Shown here: positions 1-63,249 of the stretch, one piece after another
Layout: each line of letters begins with the position of its first letter
How positions within the stretch are numbered: the stretch's first letter is position 1
Assembly (NCBI RefSeq): GCF_963576545.1
Contig: NC_083649.1
Coordinates: 4,561,406 to 4,625,405 of the forward strand
Direction of reading: 5' to 3'
DNA length: 64,000 nt
Source of the DNA: Limanda limanda
Taxonomy: Eukaryota > Chordata > Actinopteri > Pleuronectiformes > Pleuronectidae
Made by a program: the position numbers and the translations under genes
The notes under the pieces: model-generated
What the model was told of the DNA's origin: nothing
Database searches by the model: none
Seen by the model: only the letters and a program-made list of their open reading frames with translations

Positions 1-1001
1 GGTCATGTCGTACATCTTTATATTCAGTCTGAACACTAGTGTGTCAAACATGAAGCCAGCTGGTCATGTAGCTTAGCACAACAACTAGCAACAGGTGGCT
101 GAACTGCCTCTGTGTGTGTTTATAGACAAGCTAGTGAAGAAAACTGAATATTTAACAGGCTAAGTACTCATGTTGTTGACAGCGGTTGGTGGAGAACAAA
201 ACAGAGCTAAAAGTTTGTTTGAAAAATGATGTCTCTGCTCACACGTTGATAGCAATTAATTTAAATGCTAATATGTGAGGGCTGTTGTTTATTTTTGACT
301 TTCCGTTACCTTAGTTTCTTCAGGTTATTACAAAAGGTAAGAAACGTAAAAATAGGGATAACATACTTTCTACGAAAAACTCAAATGTAAACGTGTGAAA
401 TCGACTGTTTTCCACGTAGAATCCATGAATCCCACATGTTGAGTTCTTTATTGAATATTTCACTCCCAGCTCAGCCATAATGAGCAAGTCACTCTGTGTT
501 TGACCCAGTTTTCAAGATGAATCACTTCGCGCTCAATTTATGCAATTTGACTTTCAGCTATTTAGCGGTAATGGCACCGTAATTGCGCCTCTATTCCACC
601 TGAGCGAGCCCAGGAAATAAACTGTTGGCGGTGCTCACACTGTGCCGAACATCTCTCTGCTCGGCTCCGTCACCTCAGCTGCTCCCGGTTAATCAGCAGT
701 CATCGGTGAGAGAATATTAAAGTTCAGCTGCTCTCAGTGGATCTGTAGTGGGTTTACCTGAATGTTTCAGCACAGAGAGAGAGAGAAACCAGGTTTTAAG
801 TATGAATGTACAGAGCGGTGCGGTGCATCATGAACCGGGAGGTGACGGCCCGGTCAGCCTCACTCGATGGGGGGGGGGATGGGGTTATTGCCTCTGCAGT
901 TTAGCCTGGAGGAAAGTAATGGAGCCGGTGTGGCGCTCCTCTTTTTCCCCGAGCGTTGTGTCGGCCGCTTTGACAGCAGCCATCGCTCTGGAAACCTCCC
1001 G

Positions 1002-1020
1002 CCCCCCCCCCCCCCCCCCC
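1002..1020. repeat. C19 homopolymer run
   Basis: A run of 19 C residues, with a run of 10 G residues about 120 bases upstream (869-878). The flanks 590-1100 are richer in GC than the surroundings. Polymerase slippage and assembly length error are likely here. Confidence 0.85.
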
Positions 1021-2401
1021 GTCAGCTGCCTCTCTGTCATCAGCTCCTTCAACACACTTATTGCTACGAGAGTGAACAATGACCACGGATACCCCCCCGG
1101 CCTGGCTGGATCTGTATGATCAGCAGTCTTCACTGTAGTGGACATTAGTGACCGGTCCGTCTTTTCCAGATCAAACTCAAAACTTCCTCTTGATGCGACC
1201 AAACAGATGAAGCCACATGAGACTCACGGCCGATCTGCTTTGGTATCGTGCGCTACCGGTTTCTACCAAGACCCCCGGACGGCTGTTTAATTTGATCAAA
1301 CCACGCCAAATAAATTCTTTCCAAATACGGTTTCTTTGTTCATGCATTTCTGGCTTTACTGAGTTATTTGACGATATGAAAATGAGGTGAAACGTGATGA
1401 TTGACAGCTGAGACTCATTATGATCAGCACTGTGTAGGCGGAACCCATAACCAGGATATTTTAGGTTCATTTTTGTACAGTTGGAGGAATTGGAGACAAG
1501 TCAACCGTCTTTATTTAAAGTTTCTAATAGATTAGCCCTTGCAAAAACAAAATAGGTTTCAGAACTTTTCAAGGACTGAACTGCTTTGAACCAACTGTGT
1601 TGTTCCTTGGGGCTGAAAGAAAGAAAGAAAGAATAAAATATGTTGATCATCATACCCACAGATACACATGATTGACCAGAATCAGCCTGAAATACATAAA
1701 GGACTAAAGAAAGACCAGGTGAAGCAGTGAGACACAAATATAAATCACCTTTTGTCAACAGCAGACGTCGATTCCTGCACAACGAGTGAACGAGAGAGCA
1801 AAAGAAAATCTGAAATCCATAAATTTCAAGGTTTTCATGCTGGAGCAGAAAAACAATTCTCCCATTCGAAGGTAATTTGACAATTTGACAACTACACAAG
1901 CACGGCTGGTTTTTCGAAACCGTTAAAAGCCTGTGATATATTTTTACGGCCGACTTTTAATCGATGCCCGGCCTGGAGGACGCTCCGTCCGTGTCACTCC
2001 AGAAAGCCGCGATCCATCGTGGTCAATGCGTGCGCCTCAAAATGTTGCTGCAAGCAGCGGCTGCGATAACAGGCGGTGAGTTGTGTCAGCACATGAATCA
2101 TCACACACAGCGGGACACCACTGACTTTGTGCAGAAAACTGATGACGCTGTAGACATTTTAATAACTTTCTCTCCCTGGGAAACATCCACATCCAGCTGA
2201 TTCTTCCACCAGAATCCTCTCAGAGCTTCACCCGATGTTTGCTCACAGTTTACACACTCGTGTGGTTTCCATCTGCAAGCTCATTTCATTTGTCATTATT
2301 CTAACATGTGTCGCTTTCCTGGAAATTACTTTTAATTTGAAATCACTGTGTCTGAGTGTAACTGAGCTCCTTCGGATTCAAATGATTCTCCACAAACTTT
2401 T

Positions 2402-2890
2402 TTTTACATTACATTACATTTCATTTAGCTGACGCTTTTATCCAAAGCGACTTACAATAAGTGCATTCAACCCTGAGGGTACAAACCAAGAACAACAAGA
2501 ATCAAGACAGTAAAATTTCTTCGAAATAAAGCAAAACTACAGAGTGCTATAAGTAAGTGCCATTTTAGTGCTACCAAAGTGTTAGTTTTCAAAAGTGGTT
2601 AGTGTGGTTTTTTTTTTTGTTTTTTTATTCAAGGTACAGTCGGAAGAGGTGTGTTTTTAGTTTTCGGCGAAAGATGTGTAAACTTTCAGATGTCCGGATG
2701 TCGAGTGGGAGCTCATTCCACCATTTAGGAGCTAGGACAGCAAACAGTCGTGATTTTGACGAGTGTTTAGCTCGCAGTGAAGGAGCAACGAGTCGTTTAG
2801 CTGAAGCAGAGCGGAGTGAACGTGCTGGTGTGTAGTGTTTGACCATGTCCTGGATCAGATCTGCTTCTGTAAAGCACAAAAGCACATATA
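2402..2890 (-). mobile_element. 5'-truncated non-LTR retrotransposon (L2-like), minus strand
   Basis: The minus strand between 2885 and 2625 encodes a typical C-terminal end of a LINE reverse transcriptase: ARSLRSASAKRLVAPSL, then FAVLAPKWWNELPLDIRTSE, then FRRKLKTHLFRLYLE and a stop. Downstream on the minus strand is the common fish LINE tail TTGTAAGTCGCTTTGGATAA, followed by GCGTCAGCTAAATG and an (AATGT)n end at 2402-2420. The 5' part is missing, as is usual for target-primed insertions. It is a dead copy. Clade (L2/Maui-like) is from memory of the pattern. Confidence 0.75.
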
Positions 2891-4167
2891 CTGAAACAAA
2901 TCTTTATTGTGAAGTTCTAAAGCACGAAACTTCTTTGTTACATGTCGGTCGACTTTTAATTGCGTCACATTCTCTTAACCCGAGGATTGGTCCGTCTCTG
3001 CAGTAACTTCTGACGATGTCTGACGCTAGTTAGCCAGTCGGACAAAATTTGTGATAATCACTCGTAACGAATCGAGATTATTCTTCTAACATCTGAATAC
3101 CTCACCTGTGAACATGATTAGCACCGTTTCATCAACAATGATACAGAGGACAACAACTCCCATGATCCCTCACTTCCTCACGACATCTTCAAACTAGGTT
3201 GATTGAGCGACCTCTAGTGGTCGACGTTACATATTGTACGTTTAAAAGCTTTTTTTGAAATTCTTCTCGACTTGTTTTTTCAGTTGTTTGGACTTTTTAA
3301 TTTTTTTATTATCATTTGCAGCTTGTGCCCAACCATCCTTCTACCTCCCTGGTGTGTTTAGTCTCCACAGCCGTTCCCTGGTGTTTCCTCACATTTCTGT
3401 TTGTTCCTTTTAAAGCTCCAGGCTCGTTCCCTGATGATTCTTCTCTGTTTGGTCCGTTGGTTAATTTCCTGGGTTTCTCCTGCTTGATGCATGAGTCAGC
3501 TTTTCGCCTCCAACAACAACTTCCAACTTGCATTTTTCTTGAAACTACATTGTTTCTACCAACCTCGTCTGTATATCCTGCAAATCGGCTCCTGTTGAAA
3601 CTCCAAACGCAGCACAAATAAAGTTAGTTTAGTCAATTCTGTGCAAAGAACATATGTTTCTCTGCCGAAATGTGGTAATTATTGCTTTAGGCACAGTAAA
3701 GTAGTCACTTGAGAATGAATTAGATCTATCACATCCCATTTCCTCTGAGACTAGGCTGCACAGCAAGACGGAAATATGGCTCCGACAAAAGAAAAATGAA
3801 GTGACTCCACTTTATTATTCTCCTGTCGGGCTCACAGCTCGGGTGCACAGCTCCCCAACTGGCTCATGCAGCTGCAGAGCGACATAGTGTTACAACGAGC
3901 ACCCCCCCCTCCTGCAAACTGCCTAATATCATCCCACTGTTTCCCCCCCGAGCACAGATGAACTGAGGCGCGGTTACAGTGGATCAATTATTAATGTTGT
4001 CTAAAGGACAAGCTTCATCTAGAAAACAACGTTTGTCTTCCTGTGAAACAAATCGGCCAATTAAATCTAAATCTGCAGAGAAAAGGGAGACACAACTTTT
4101 ACAGATTCACTCTGGAGACATTATTTTACAGGAAATACACAAAGCAACCTGTTGTGGTATTTAGATC

Positions 4168-4172
<5 letters not shown>

Positions 4173-4200
<28 letters not shown>
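4173..4200. repeat. (GT)14 microsatellite
   Basis: Uninterrupted GT dinucleotides, followed by TGGGGGTAG. Confidence 0.95.
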
Positions 4201-4647
4201 TGGGGGTAGAACTGGAACATGGAATTTGGTGTTTGGAAGCCAACAGGTTATTGATGGTGCATCTCATTCACAGAAGTGAAGCTGACGGAGAGTCTGAGGC
4301 CCCGAGAAATCAAACCCTTGTAAAAATATTCAAGCATATAAATAGAGACTTCACCACAGAATCTGTCATTTAAAAAGCTGAATGAAGTTTCTGATATGTT
4401 TGTTCATCAAAGCCGTCAGATTTTTCTCTGAGCGCGACATCGAAGCGTTGACCTTTCCAGGCCTGGAGCCTTCCTGACCTCTTGACCTCTGTTGCTCCAC
4501 CACTTCAAGCTGAGCTGAGCTTTCTTCACGTTTAAATAAATATATCGTTCCCGGCTTACATGGAAAAACCTTGATGTGATATCAGTACAACATTGGAAGA
4601 TGAAGAAAAAAAAATCAAGATAAAAAACCCTGATCCCATGAAAGGTC

Positions 4648-4652
<5 letters not shown>

Positions 4653-4706
<54 letters not shown>

Positions 4707-4731
4707 TGTGTGTGTGTGTGTGCGTGTGTGT
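4653..4731. repeat. (TG)n microsatellite, about 79 bp
   Basis: TG dinucleotides with single interruptions (TA at about 4699, TGCG at about 4722). The apparent minus-strand His/Thr reading frame is only this repeat. Confidence 0.95.
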
Positions 4732-6337
4732 CTGACATGTGTATTATGTAAATAAACACCTAGTTTTGCTGTCACATGGCTTTAGACGTTTACACTTTGC
4801 AGACTAAAGTCCAACAGTTACACACAAATCTCAAATGAAACAAACCAAATTATCAGTTCTACTTATTAAATTCAATGATTGTTGATTCTTAGATTTGTAA
4901 TTTAATTTAATTCATGTTGTACTGGGAGGCAGACTTTCTATTTCCCACTCAGCAGCGTCCGGACTCCTGAGGTTTGAAGTTTTATCTCGTCCTTGGATCT
5001 GGTTTGATGAACAGGATTTGGTGATTGCAGTTTAAGATTGAGATTTGCCAAAGCGATATTAGTTGGATACATAAATAAGAAAAACTAAAGTGTAGTGCTC
5101 CTCTTATTGCTTGAAGAAATCGACACTAAAAGGCGGATATAGAGTGAGGACAAGTAAACTGCATCAAAGACCATCAAAGCAAATTTGAAACCATCAGGCG
5201 GTATTATTAAGTTGTCAAATTGGAAAACATTTATTGACATAATTGCAGTGTCACATAGGTTGAATCTATTTTCTCATTATAATTACACATTTTTGTGTGT
5301 GATCTATTCAGTTGATTTTCATGTGTTTGCTGTTTATGAGCTTCGTCCAATCAGCCGTTTTATTCTCCTCCTCCTTCCCCACGTTATTTAAATCCCAGTC
5401 TGAAAGTGAAACTCACTTCACCCCTGCTTGTAATTAACCCCGGCGCTTCCTTCAGAAAGCGGAGGCTCTTCTGCTTCTTGTTAAAGCCGCACCGTGCCGA
5501 GCCGCTGACTGTAACACTTCATGGCATCATCTCCTCCTTTGTCCTTTCTAAAGGCCGAGTGACGAGAGACGCTCGGCTCCAGCACTAATGAAATGTTGTT
5601 AGGATGAAAACATTTCAACGTGTGGCTTCAAAGGGCCTCACCGCCTCTGAAGCTTTGTGTGGCTGCTTTTATTTCTGCTTCCTTCCCACTTTGATATTCA
5701 AATGAAACGTGAACAGTATATTAGTTGCATTTTTTTTTAAGATATTTCACCACCTACGTGTTTTATGTTCCATAAAAAGATAAAAAATCAAGTGGACGTG
5801 ATCTAAAATGTGGGGATGACGCAGTGAATTCCTTTTATAATTTTGTATTCCAGGGTTGTTTGATACTGGACTTTATTAAACTGTTGGAGGGATAGTTAAG
5901 AACTTTTTCTGCTCCCCTGATAAGATACTTTAACTTTCTGCATTTCAATCTTGTGTAGTGCTATAAAGATCAACAGGTCGGGACTGAACCACTTTAGAGA
6001 CGAGCTGCTCGTGGACCACTGCACCGGACTGAAAGAGTCCACCAGAGGTTTCCCCAGTTCTCCTGATAACTACTTAGATTACGAGCTAACTGTGCCTTTC
6101 ATGTCTCTGCACGACTAAAAGACTTTGAAGCCGAAAACCCTCAAAACCCTGATCATTAATTTCCCGTAAATGTCCATTTCCAGGGTGATTATTGAAGCTT
6201 TAATTGCATGTCCGCGCTGCTAACACCAGGAGATTTCCCATGAGGACCATCAGCGAGCTGGCTGAACTGGATTCCTTCTCTTTTCCCCAGTGAAGTTGTT
6301 TGTGCAGCATGAAGACGTCTTTTTTTCCAGCAGCTAA

Positions 6338-55677
<49,340 letters not shown>

Positions 55678-58600
55678 AGACTCATCATCCTGTCGTCCCA
55701 GCTGTCCTTCCTCCTCCTCCGCCCCCCCCCGGCTGCACCAGATCGGACTCCGGCCTTCATCTTCCTCACTCTTCTTCTCTGGATTCGTGGTCGGCCACAG
55801 CGACACGTCTGTGGGAATATGAATACTTCCTCTCAACAGGGCTCAAATTAAACATATCCAAAATGCTCTTACATGTACAATAGGATTTAGCCGGCTGATC
55901 TTTAATTTGATTTCAGATTCTAAATTTCATAATCCTGATTTATCGTATGATCAGTGATATTAAAATGAGCAGATTCCTTTTATTCAATTAGATCTTCGAG
56001 AATCCCTGGAACAGCACAAGAAACGCCTTCACTCTGTCACGTGAATTAAAGCAAAGCTGCAGGAAGTAAACGAGTCGAGAGTCTTAACAAAGCAAGTAGC
56101 GAAACGTCATCCTGCTGAATTATGCAGAAAAGTTTAGAGGAACAGATTTTATCTTCTCAAGTCCACCTCCCACATTCAGTCTGCTTGACACTAATATTTA
56201 GTGTTGTGTAGGAGCAGATGAATTATACATTAATAACCCACATATTTGAAGATGTTGCACTTTAATGATACGATTGTAAAAGTGTCGGGTGGTGCACGCC
56301 CTTCCGTCCCTCACCCCTCACGTAGGCGTCTCCTACTCAGATTGAGAAGTTTGGTGTTATGCATCCGGAGAGTTTCAGTCTCAGATTCTCCTCGAAACAC
56401 ACAACGCATATCACGGCCTCACAACGTTTCAAACACACAAGGCGATGGACACACAACTTCATCTGTTTTGCAGATATGAATGTTGTCTTCAAGTGAAAAA
56501 GACGTCCAGCAGCTGCGAGATTATGATTTATTGTCCAGTGAGAACAAAGCAAACAAGAACAGCACGTTAATGAAAGTGAAAAAGAAACTAAATCGATCTA
56601 AAATTAACAAAACTCACTATCTCAAAATGTTAGGGAATCAAAAAACAGTCCTGGATCCACTCCATAATTTGAAGGATCTATATCTTTGCAAGTGCTGCAC
56701 CTGTCCACCAAATTATATCCATTATATAGTTTTTGCGTAATCCTGATAACTAACTAACAGACAAATGGAAACTGGAAGGAGATAGATGGGAATCAGATTG
56801 TAATGAACCTACAGATGCTTTACTGGGGGTGCACCGTTCAGACGTGACATTAAAACTCTTAACGGGGTTTCTGCAGTTCATCTTTGAACTCTGAACCATC
56901 AGTGGCCAAAACCATCTTGTAGTTTCAAAGACACAAATCAGCTACAGCATAAAAACAAGATGTTTTAACATTCCAGTTTGGGACAAGCTGCCATTACCCA
57001 ACAATAACAACAACAATAACACAACACAACCTCAACATGCAAAGCTTTATGGGTAAGAGGAGATGAAGGTTGGTTGTTGAAATAAGTTTGATCAACTCAC
57101 TAAACCAATGCAAAAAAACAACTTTACCTGAACTTTTCCTGCCCGAGGCTTCTTGCAGCGAATATTCATGACATCACAAACAGCCCGATCTCTGAGCCCA
57201 TTGGCTAACGTCTGATTGGTGATTGGTGCATTGTTTACAGTCCAACTAGCAACGTGAAACACAAGATTGGAGTTTTAGGTCCAGACGACATTGGCTCCAC
57301 TCTATTTACAGCTCTCTGCACTTAGCCAAATGTTTTTCTCTCCTCTGTTTACCTGCGGGCGACCAAACCAGAAGATTCAGGCCCTAAAAGATCTTGTCCC
57401 TCACCTACGAATTCTGCATATTCACATCCAGAATCTATTATAGAGATCGTCTCTCAGTAGACGAGTCGATATATCAAACAGATCGATAGGCACCACCCAC
57501 TTTAATACTTAATGATCTGATCAGTGTTTATCTCGTTCATTCGTCGTTTCCAGATCACAAAGCGCCGGGTTCCTTATTTGCAGTGCAAATAAAAAGAACA
57601 GCTAAGTCTGATATATGCATTTTGAAAAGCAAGTCAAACTGGGGGATGTATAACGGCGACGAGGCTGCGGCGTTGTATCCAATCAGTCCCCTGCCTCCTG
57701 TGTGTGTGTGTGTGGTCAGGACTGATTCCTACCGACGTCTTCAGAGTGAACGCTTGAAAGAACAGCTGAAACCTCGAGGGCGAGTGGAGAGCCGGGTGTC
57801 AGCCGAGTGCCACTCAGTCCGATTGGAACCGACTGACAATTGAAGGAGCGCGATGAGAGCATAATGGTGTAAGAGTGGCCGTTTATTCAGGAAGTGAGGA
57901 AGGTTATGGGTTTGAAAGTGGATTTCATATGCAGCTGATAATTGTGAACGGGGGGGTGGTAACGCACAGCGGCCACCCAGTGAAGGCGCCACGTGATTGG
58001 GCAGCTCCTACGATGTCCGTGCATCTTATTGTTTACACTACAGGACACGAGTTTCCAACAAAGACTCGCAGGCAGGATTTTAAAGCTGGATGAAAAAAAC
58101 GATCCTGCCCGAATGTCAAAAAAGGGCAAAAAATTCAAACGCGGAAAAAAGTTTACGTCAAATATGCGAAGAATAAGAAAAAAAAATACTATCAATAAAA
58201 GCATGTATTGTTTACAACAGCCTACTCTCGCTGAAGTTAAAGTCTGCTGCTGAACGGGCGAACACGCTAACGTCGTGCGATGCAAAGCTTTGCCACAAGG
58301 GGCTGCGGCGAGAAGGGAGGAGTTTTTAATATACTAGCCGTGTACGTATATTGTTACGATGTTGCTGCACACGTTTATTTTGATTTTTGATTGTTTTTTT
58401 TATCGTAAGCAGCTCCACGGTAAATGTATCAAACAGAATGTACATGTTTAACCCTTTCTATTCCACAGTGAACCCTCTGAGAATGTGCACCTCAGTGCTC
58501 CGTGTTGTTTTCGTTCCTCATCAGTCAATTCACAACTTCAGGCTTTGTCACTCAAAAACTCCAGATAACTAAAGTTGTACTTCGATTGCTCCAAGCCTGT

Positions 58601-59829
58601 TTAATTATGTATGTTTTTTTTTTACTTCGTTTAATATTTTATGTTAAAGTTTATCGCCCTGAGTCCCTGTGCAGTCCTGAAACAGAACTGAAACTCTTCT
58701 CCTAAGTTGCCCTCGAGGACCAGTAGGCTGGGATGCATGCCATGTATTCGTGATTTTATGAGTTTGATTCTGCAGTATAACCTTTTCTGCATGTCCCCTG
58801 CACCACCCACGTTTCTTGTAAATTCCCACCGTGGCGTGCACTGACTGGTAAAACAGAGACACACACAGATATCATGTACGTTCCCTGCAATTCAGCGAAC
58901 AGCTTTTTTGGCTTCACAGTAAATCTGCTTTCAGACATGAACATTTTCCTGAGAATTTCTGGAGGATCTGAATGTGAGAACAAAGACGTTAGAGTCGGTT
59001 GCTCCAGACATTTTCTGGAAGTTTTCCTTCCCGCTCCTGAATAAAATATCCAGAAAATGTCTGACAGCGAGCGAATGGGCCTGTTGATGATGTTTCCACA
59101 AGCAAATTCATACTTTCAAATGCAGACACTCGTTTTAATGTGAAATGCTCCGTGGCCATGTACATGTGACTGGAGCGAGTACACAACCTATAGCAGAGAA
59201 TATGGTCGACCTTTTACAAGCAGCTGACGTGAAACGGAGGAGACACAGACAAAGATGTCGAGATTCCAAATCTTTTGGAATCTCTGTAAACGAAAAAACA
59301 GCAGATTTCTGCAGCGTAATTCAAATCTAACCTCCCACTCCTCACCTCAAGCTCCCAGATTCTCCCGTGTTCTCCACATGAGAAACCGTCCATGTTCATG
59401 TCTGAAAACAGCCTCAGTGATTTAACGAGGTCTAATCCCTGCTGAGCGGATACTTACAATCAGCCCATTTGAACTATTACACTCATTTTAAAGAAAAAAA
59501 TGTGATTTTGACATGTGAGACCTTAAACAGCAGAATGTTTCCCAGCATCACGTCCGGCCTCACGTCTCCGTTTCCTCAAAGTGTTAAACAGCCTCTTCAG
59601 CCACATCACCCCCCCCCCACACACACCCTCTCTCTCTCTGTGGAATATGTAATGATTACAACCGACATGTGGTTTTGATTTTGTAATATGTCTGCCTTTG
59701 TATGCAAGCTCAACATTATGAAAACAAAAGGAGAAAAAAAAAAACATATCTGCATGCATATGTTCCTGGTTTTGTCACGAGATGACTTTGCCTAATGTTT
59801 GATACTGTTTTCTGTATAAAAAAAGACAA

Positions 59830-59850
59830 AACACACACACACACACACAC
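59830..59850. repeat. (AC)10 microsatellite
   Basis: Short pure AC run. Confidence 0.9.
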
Positions 59851-61462
59851 GACTGTGGATGCTCTAAGATTATGCTATAAGTCAGTCTTTTCTTCTGGAC
59901 AACATTTTTGTACCTTTGGACACTATCGCACTGTTGCCTGTTTGGCTGCTGTATTGATTATCTGGAAGCGTGACTTGATGTAAACGAAAAAATCTCTCCT
60001 CTGTTGTTTTGTTTCCTTTCTAACACTCAGGCACTTGTTTGCATTATTCCGGTTCGTTGAATGTATGACTATAAATTATTGTCCCAAATTATATTTTAGT
60101 CCTATGCCAAATGGACAAGTTATTGTGCCGCTCCTTGTTTCTGTTTCTGCATTTTTGCACCACACGCTTTTCAAACAATGACTACAGACGTCATTTCAAT
60201 GATTTTAAACTTCAGAAAACATGCAACTGCACAAAACATAATCAAAACAAATCTTTCTACACAGGTTTGACATGTGCAGGGTCGTTGCACAGAACCCACT
60301 TTAATTATTAGATTTTTTTTGGTCTGAAACTACCTGACGAGGCCTCTTGTCACCAGGTTTCTGCAAAACTCTTTGTTATTTTATAAGTTTGGTTTATAAC
60401 TAGAACATCTGTCATATCATGTGTTTCATGGAGAGGGTTGGACACAGGGCCCCACTGGTCCCTTTGACCTGGGCCCCCCAAAGTCCTGCACACTACGTAG
60501 GAGAAGGAAAACACACTGAGATGTAAATCAAATGAAACCCGAGATACCTCAACAATCTCCTCATCAAACCACATTTAAATTCATCTAATGCAAATTTTGT
60601 ATGTGCAGCCAAATAGCAAAAACTCATAATTGTCAGACCTGATTCTTTTCATCAAGAGCCATGAAAGATCTCTTAGGAAACAGGTGAATCTCATAATTTT
60701 ATAGAAAATGAAAAAAGAAATTCTAAATCTGCCCTTAAACTTAATGGTTTGACACTTCTTTGATATTTTTTATACTTCCCGTTGCAGGGTCAGTTATCTC
60801 TGCACACTGAGGTGATAATAACAGAGACACGGTGTAAAGCTGAAGGAAAGGATCAGATTATTAGTCTCGTTAAAGTTGTGCAAGTTGTGTAGGTCAGACC
60901 AGGGTCCGTGCTAATTGTGGCTGCTCACAGCAGGGGGTTCCTGGCTGCTCAGTGACACCAGTGCTCTGTATTTTGACTGGGAAGCAACAGGAAGCTTCAC
61001 TACTGCTGGGTTTCCTCCCACTGTTCGGCCAGTGTGGTCACGCAAGTTCAAGCCTCTGTGTTGCAAGAGAGATTTCATCTTTTATGTGTTTTTTGTAAAA
61101 TCATTATAATCTTTTCAGATGACTCAACATACAGTATCTAAATAATTAATTTAGATAATGAATTTATGAGCGGCACTCTGATAGAGGACGTCCCTGAAGT
61201 GAGTTCTCTCTTTAACATTTCACCATGTTAAACATCTGAGTTTCACAACAGAGCCTTTTCAAAATTAACATTTGACCTGAAGGTAACTCTCAAGAATCAC
61301 TTAAGTTATTACAATTCATCCTGAGGGAAGATGTTCGTACTTTCATGAAAAATCCAGACGACAGCTGCTGAGGAACTTTACTTCATATCCTGAATGTCAA
61401 TGTGATGATGGCAGAGTTTTAGGATTTATTGTTTAACCATTAATATCTGACACAAAACGTTG

Positions 61463-61560
61463 TGTTAGATTAGAAAAGATAATATTCCATTAGTCCCACA
61501 ACGAGGCGATTTACAATGTTACAGCAGCAATTGCAGTATGCCAAATAATGTTTATAGTTT
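61463..61560 (-). mobile_element. Diverged copy of the 51405 retroposon family
   Basis: GTTAGATTAGAAAAGATAAT, ATTAGTCCCACAACGAGGCG and ATTTACAATGTTACAGCAGC match the order of the 51405-51620 copy (TTAGATTAGAT, CACAACGGGGAAATT, CTTGTTACAGCA). Confidence 0.5.
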
Positions 61561-63235
61561 ATTGTATATATATTGTATATTTTAATGTAGAATTAAATAA
61601 TAATTAGTTTTATTCGGGGATCACAAGAAGCACATTATCCCTCCAGTATGATAAATGCCCTTCACAATACAATATATAATACAATTATAGAGACATTATA
61701 CAGATTAGTATTAGAGTTCTAGCAAAGTGGCTTGACTAAAGCTAATTATATCCAAAGTACTGCTTCAATACTGACTATGTTAAATTGTATATAGTCTCTA
61801 TAGGTATCGAGTCCCAGCAGAAAGTATTTTAACTTCTGTTTTGAAACGAGAGCTGTTCCATTCCATAACTCTGCTGAGCTGCACGTGGCTAATTTAAAGA
61901 CAGGCCGTTTCCCAGGTGGTGTTTCCCTGCAGGGACGTTTTACGATTCAAGAAGATTCAGATCTACTTCCTCTGCTCCTAGTTACTCTTGCAGAAAACCC
62001 ACCGGGCTGCCGGGCACTGATTCAGATGCAGGGAAGCAAAGGGAAATCAATTAGCTGTGTGACTGTCTGTGTTTCTTTGTGCCCTCATCACCTAATGCGG
62101 CTCGTTATCACCCGACAAGGAAGGAGTCTGAACTCTCCATCAGCAACTTTCAGGCGCTAATGTCCTCATATGGTGTGATAGCAGTTATCTGTACTAACTG
62201 TTTTTCAAGGACCTCACTCCCACTTTAAAAGTCGGAACCATGCTTTATAATAACTCTTTGAACTTTAACAACACTTGGCCATCATTCAATCAATCTGTAA
62301 TTGCCCGTATGACGATGTGGTAGGTGACTTGGTGATGGAGAACCAAAGCTCGGAAAAACATGACACTCTCCAGAATCAATCATCATGAAACAACTGACTG
62401 CCACCTGCTAATAAACCCAGAAGAAGAAGACACAGTAGATGGAGGTAATGCGTCTTGATGTTGGTTAAATCGACATCAAATCGAACAACGAAGAGGAAGA
62501 CCTGTATTTTAAAAGTACTAACCTGTGTAGCCTACAACGTTCAGTCACTGTGTACAATTCTGTTGGGTGCAAAGCTAAAAGTGAACAAATAAGACTTGGG
62601 CAGACACGAGGCTTCGTAATTAACTTTACTTGATTAACTTTATCTCATGTTTTTAATGGATGTACTTTGGGAAGAGATAAACAGAAATACTGAGCAGAAA
62701 AGTTTTACTCAGACACTTTTGTTCTTCCTCCCACTTTTCAATTTCATATCACTGCTCATCCCTTCATACATTTAATGACTTGGCAGAAAATCAAGGCCCA
62801 GCTCATCACAAACCTGCAAAACATCATCACTGCAAGTATCTCCAGACGTCTGTTCTCTAAACACTGCAGCCAACTTTACAAAGGAGAAGCAGAAATGCAC
62901 AGTTATTCTTGTGCTCTCAGTGGAGACGGCGGTAAATTGTGTGACAGCTTATTGAAAGGACATTTCCATGGATCTATACAGAGGAAAAGCTCATTTACTT
63001 CCCCGTCAGAAGTATATTTTAGCACATTTTGAACTTGTGATGTATTTCACTGAGGAAAATGAGGAAATTCAAGCTTTCAGCCGCCGTCTGTCTGACAAAT
63101 GGAAAAATGCATGAAATGACGAACGAGCGGCCTTTTCGACTCGATGGATCGTGGATCTGAACTGTAGTTACAGGAAAAAAACCATTACAGTGCGCGACAA
63201 GACAGATGCAGCAATTAAGACGACACGGGCCAAGT

Positions 63236-63249
63236 GTGACCATGGCAAC
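63236..63249. promoter_or_regulatory. X-box-like (RFX) motif
   Basis: GTGACCATGGCAAC fits the RFX X-box consensus (GTNRCC, short spacer, RGYAAC). It lies 7.5 kb after the Doc2b-like stop codon, so the gene it might serve is unknown. A weaker form, GTTGTCATGGCGAC, is at about 25231. Motif match only. Confidence 0.3.

Noticed and set aside
748..1202. Candidate first exon or CpG-island promoter for the gene
   Set aside because: GC-richer, but no frame resembles the Doc2 N-terminal segment and homopolymer runs explain the open frames.
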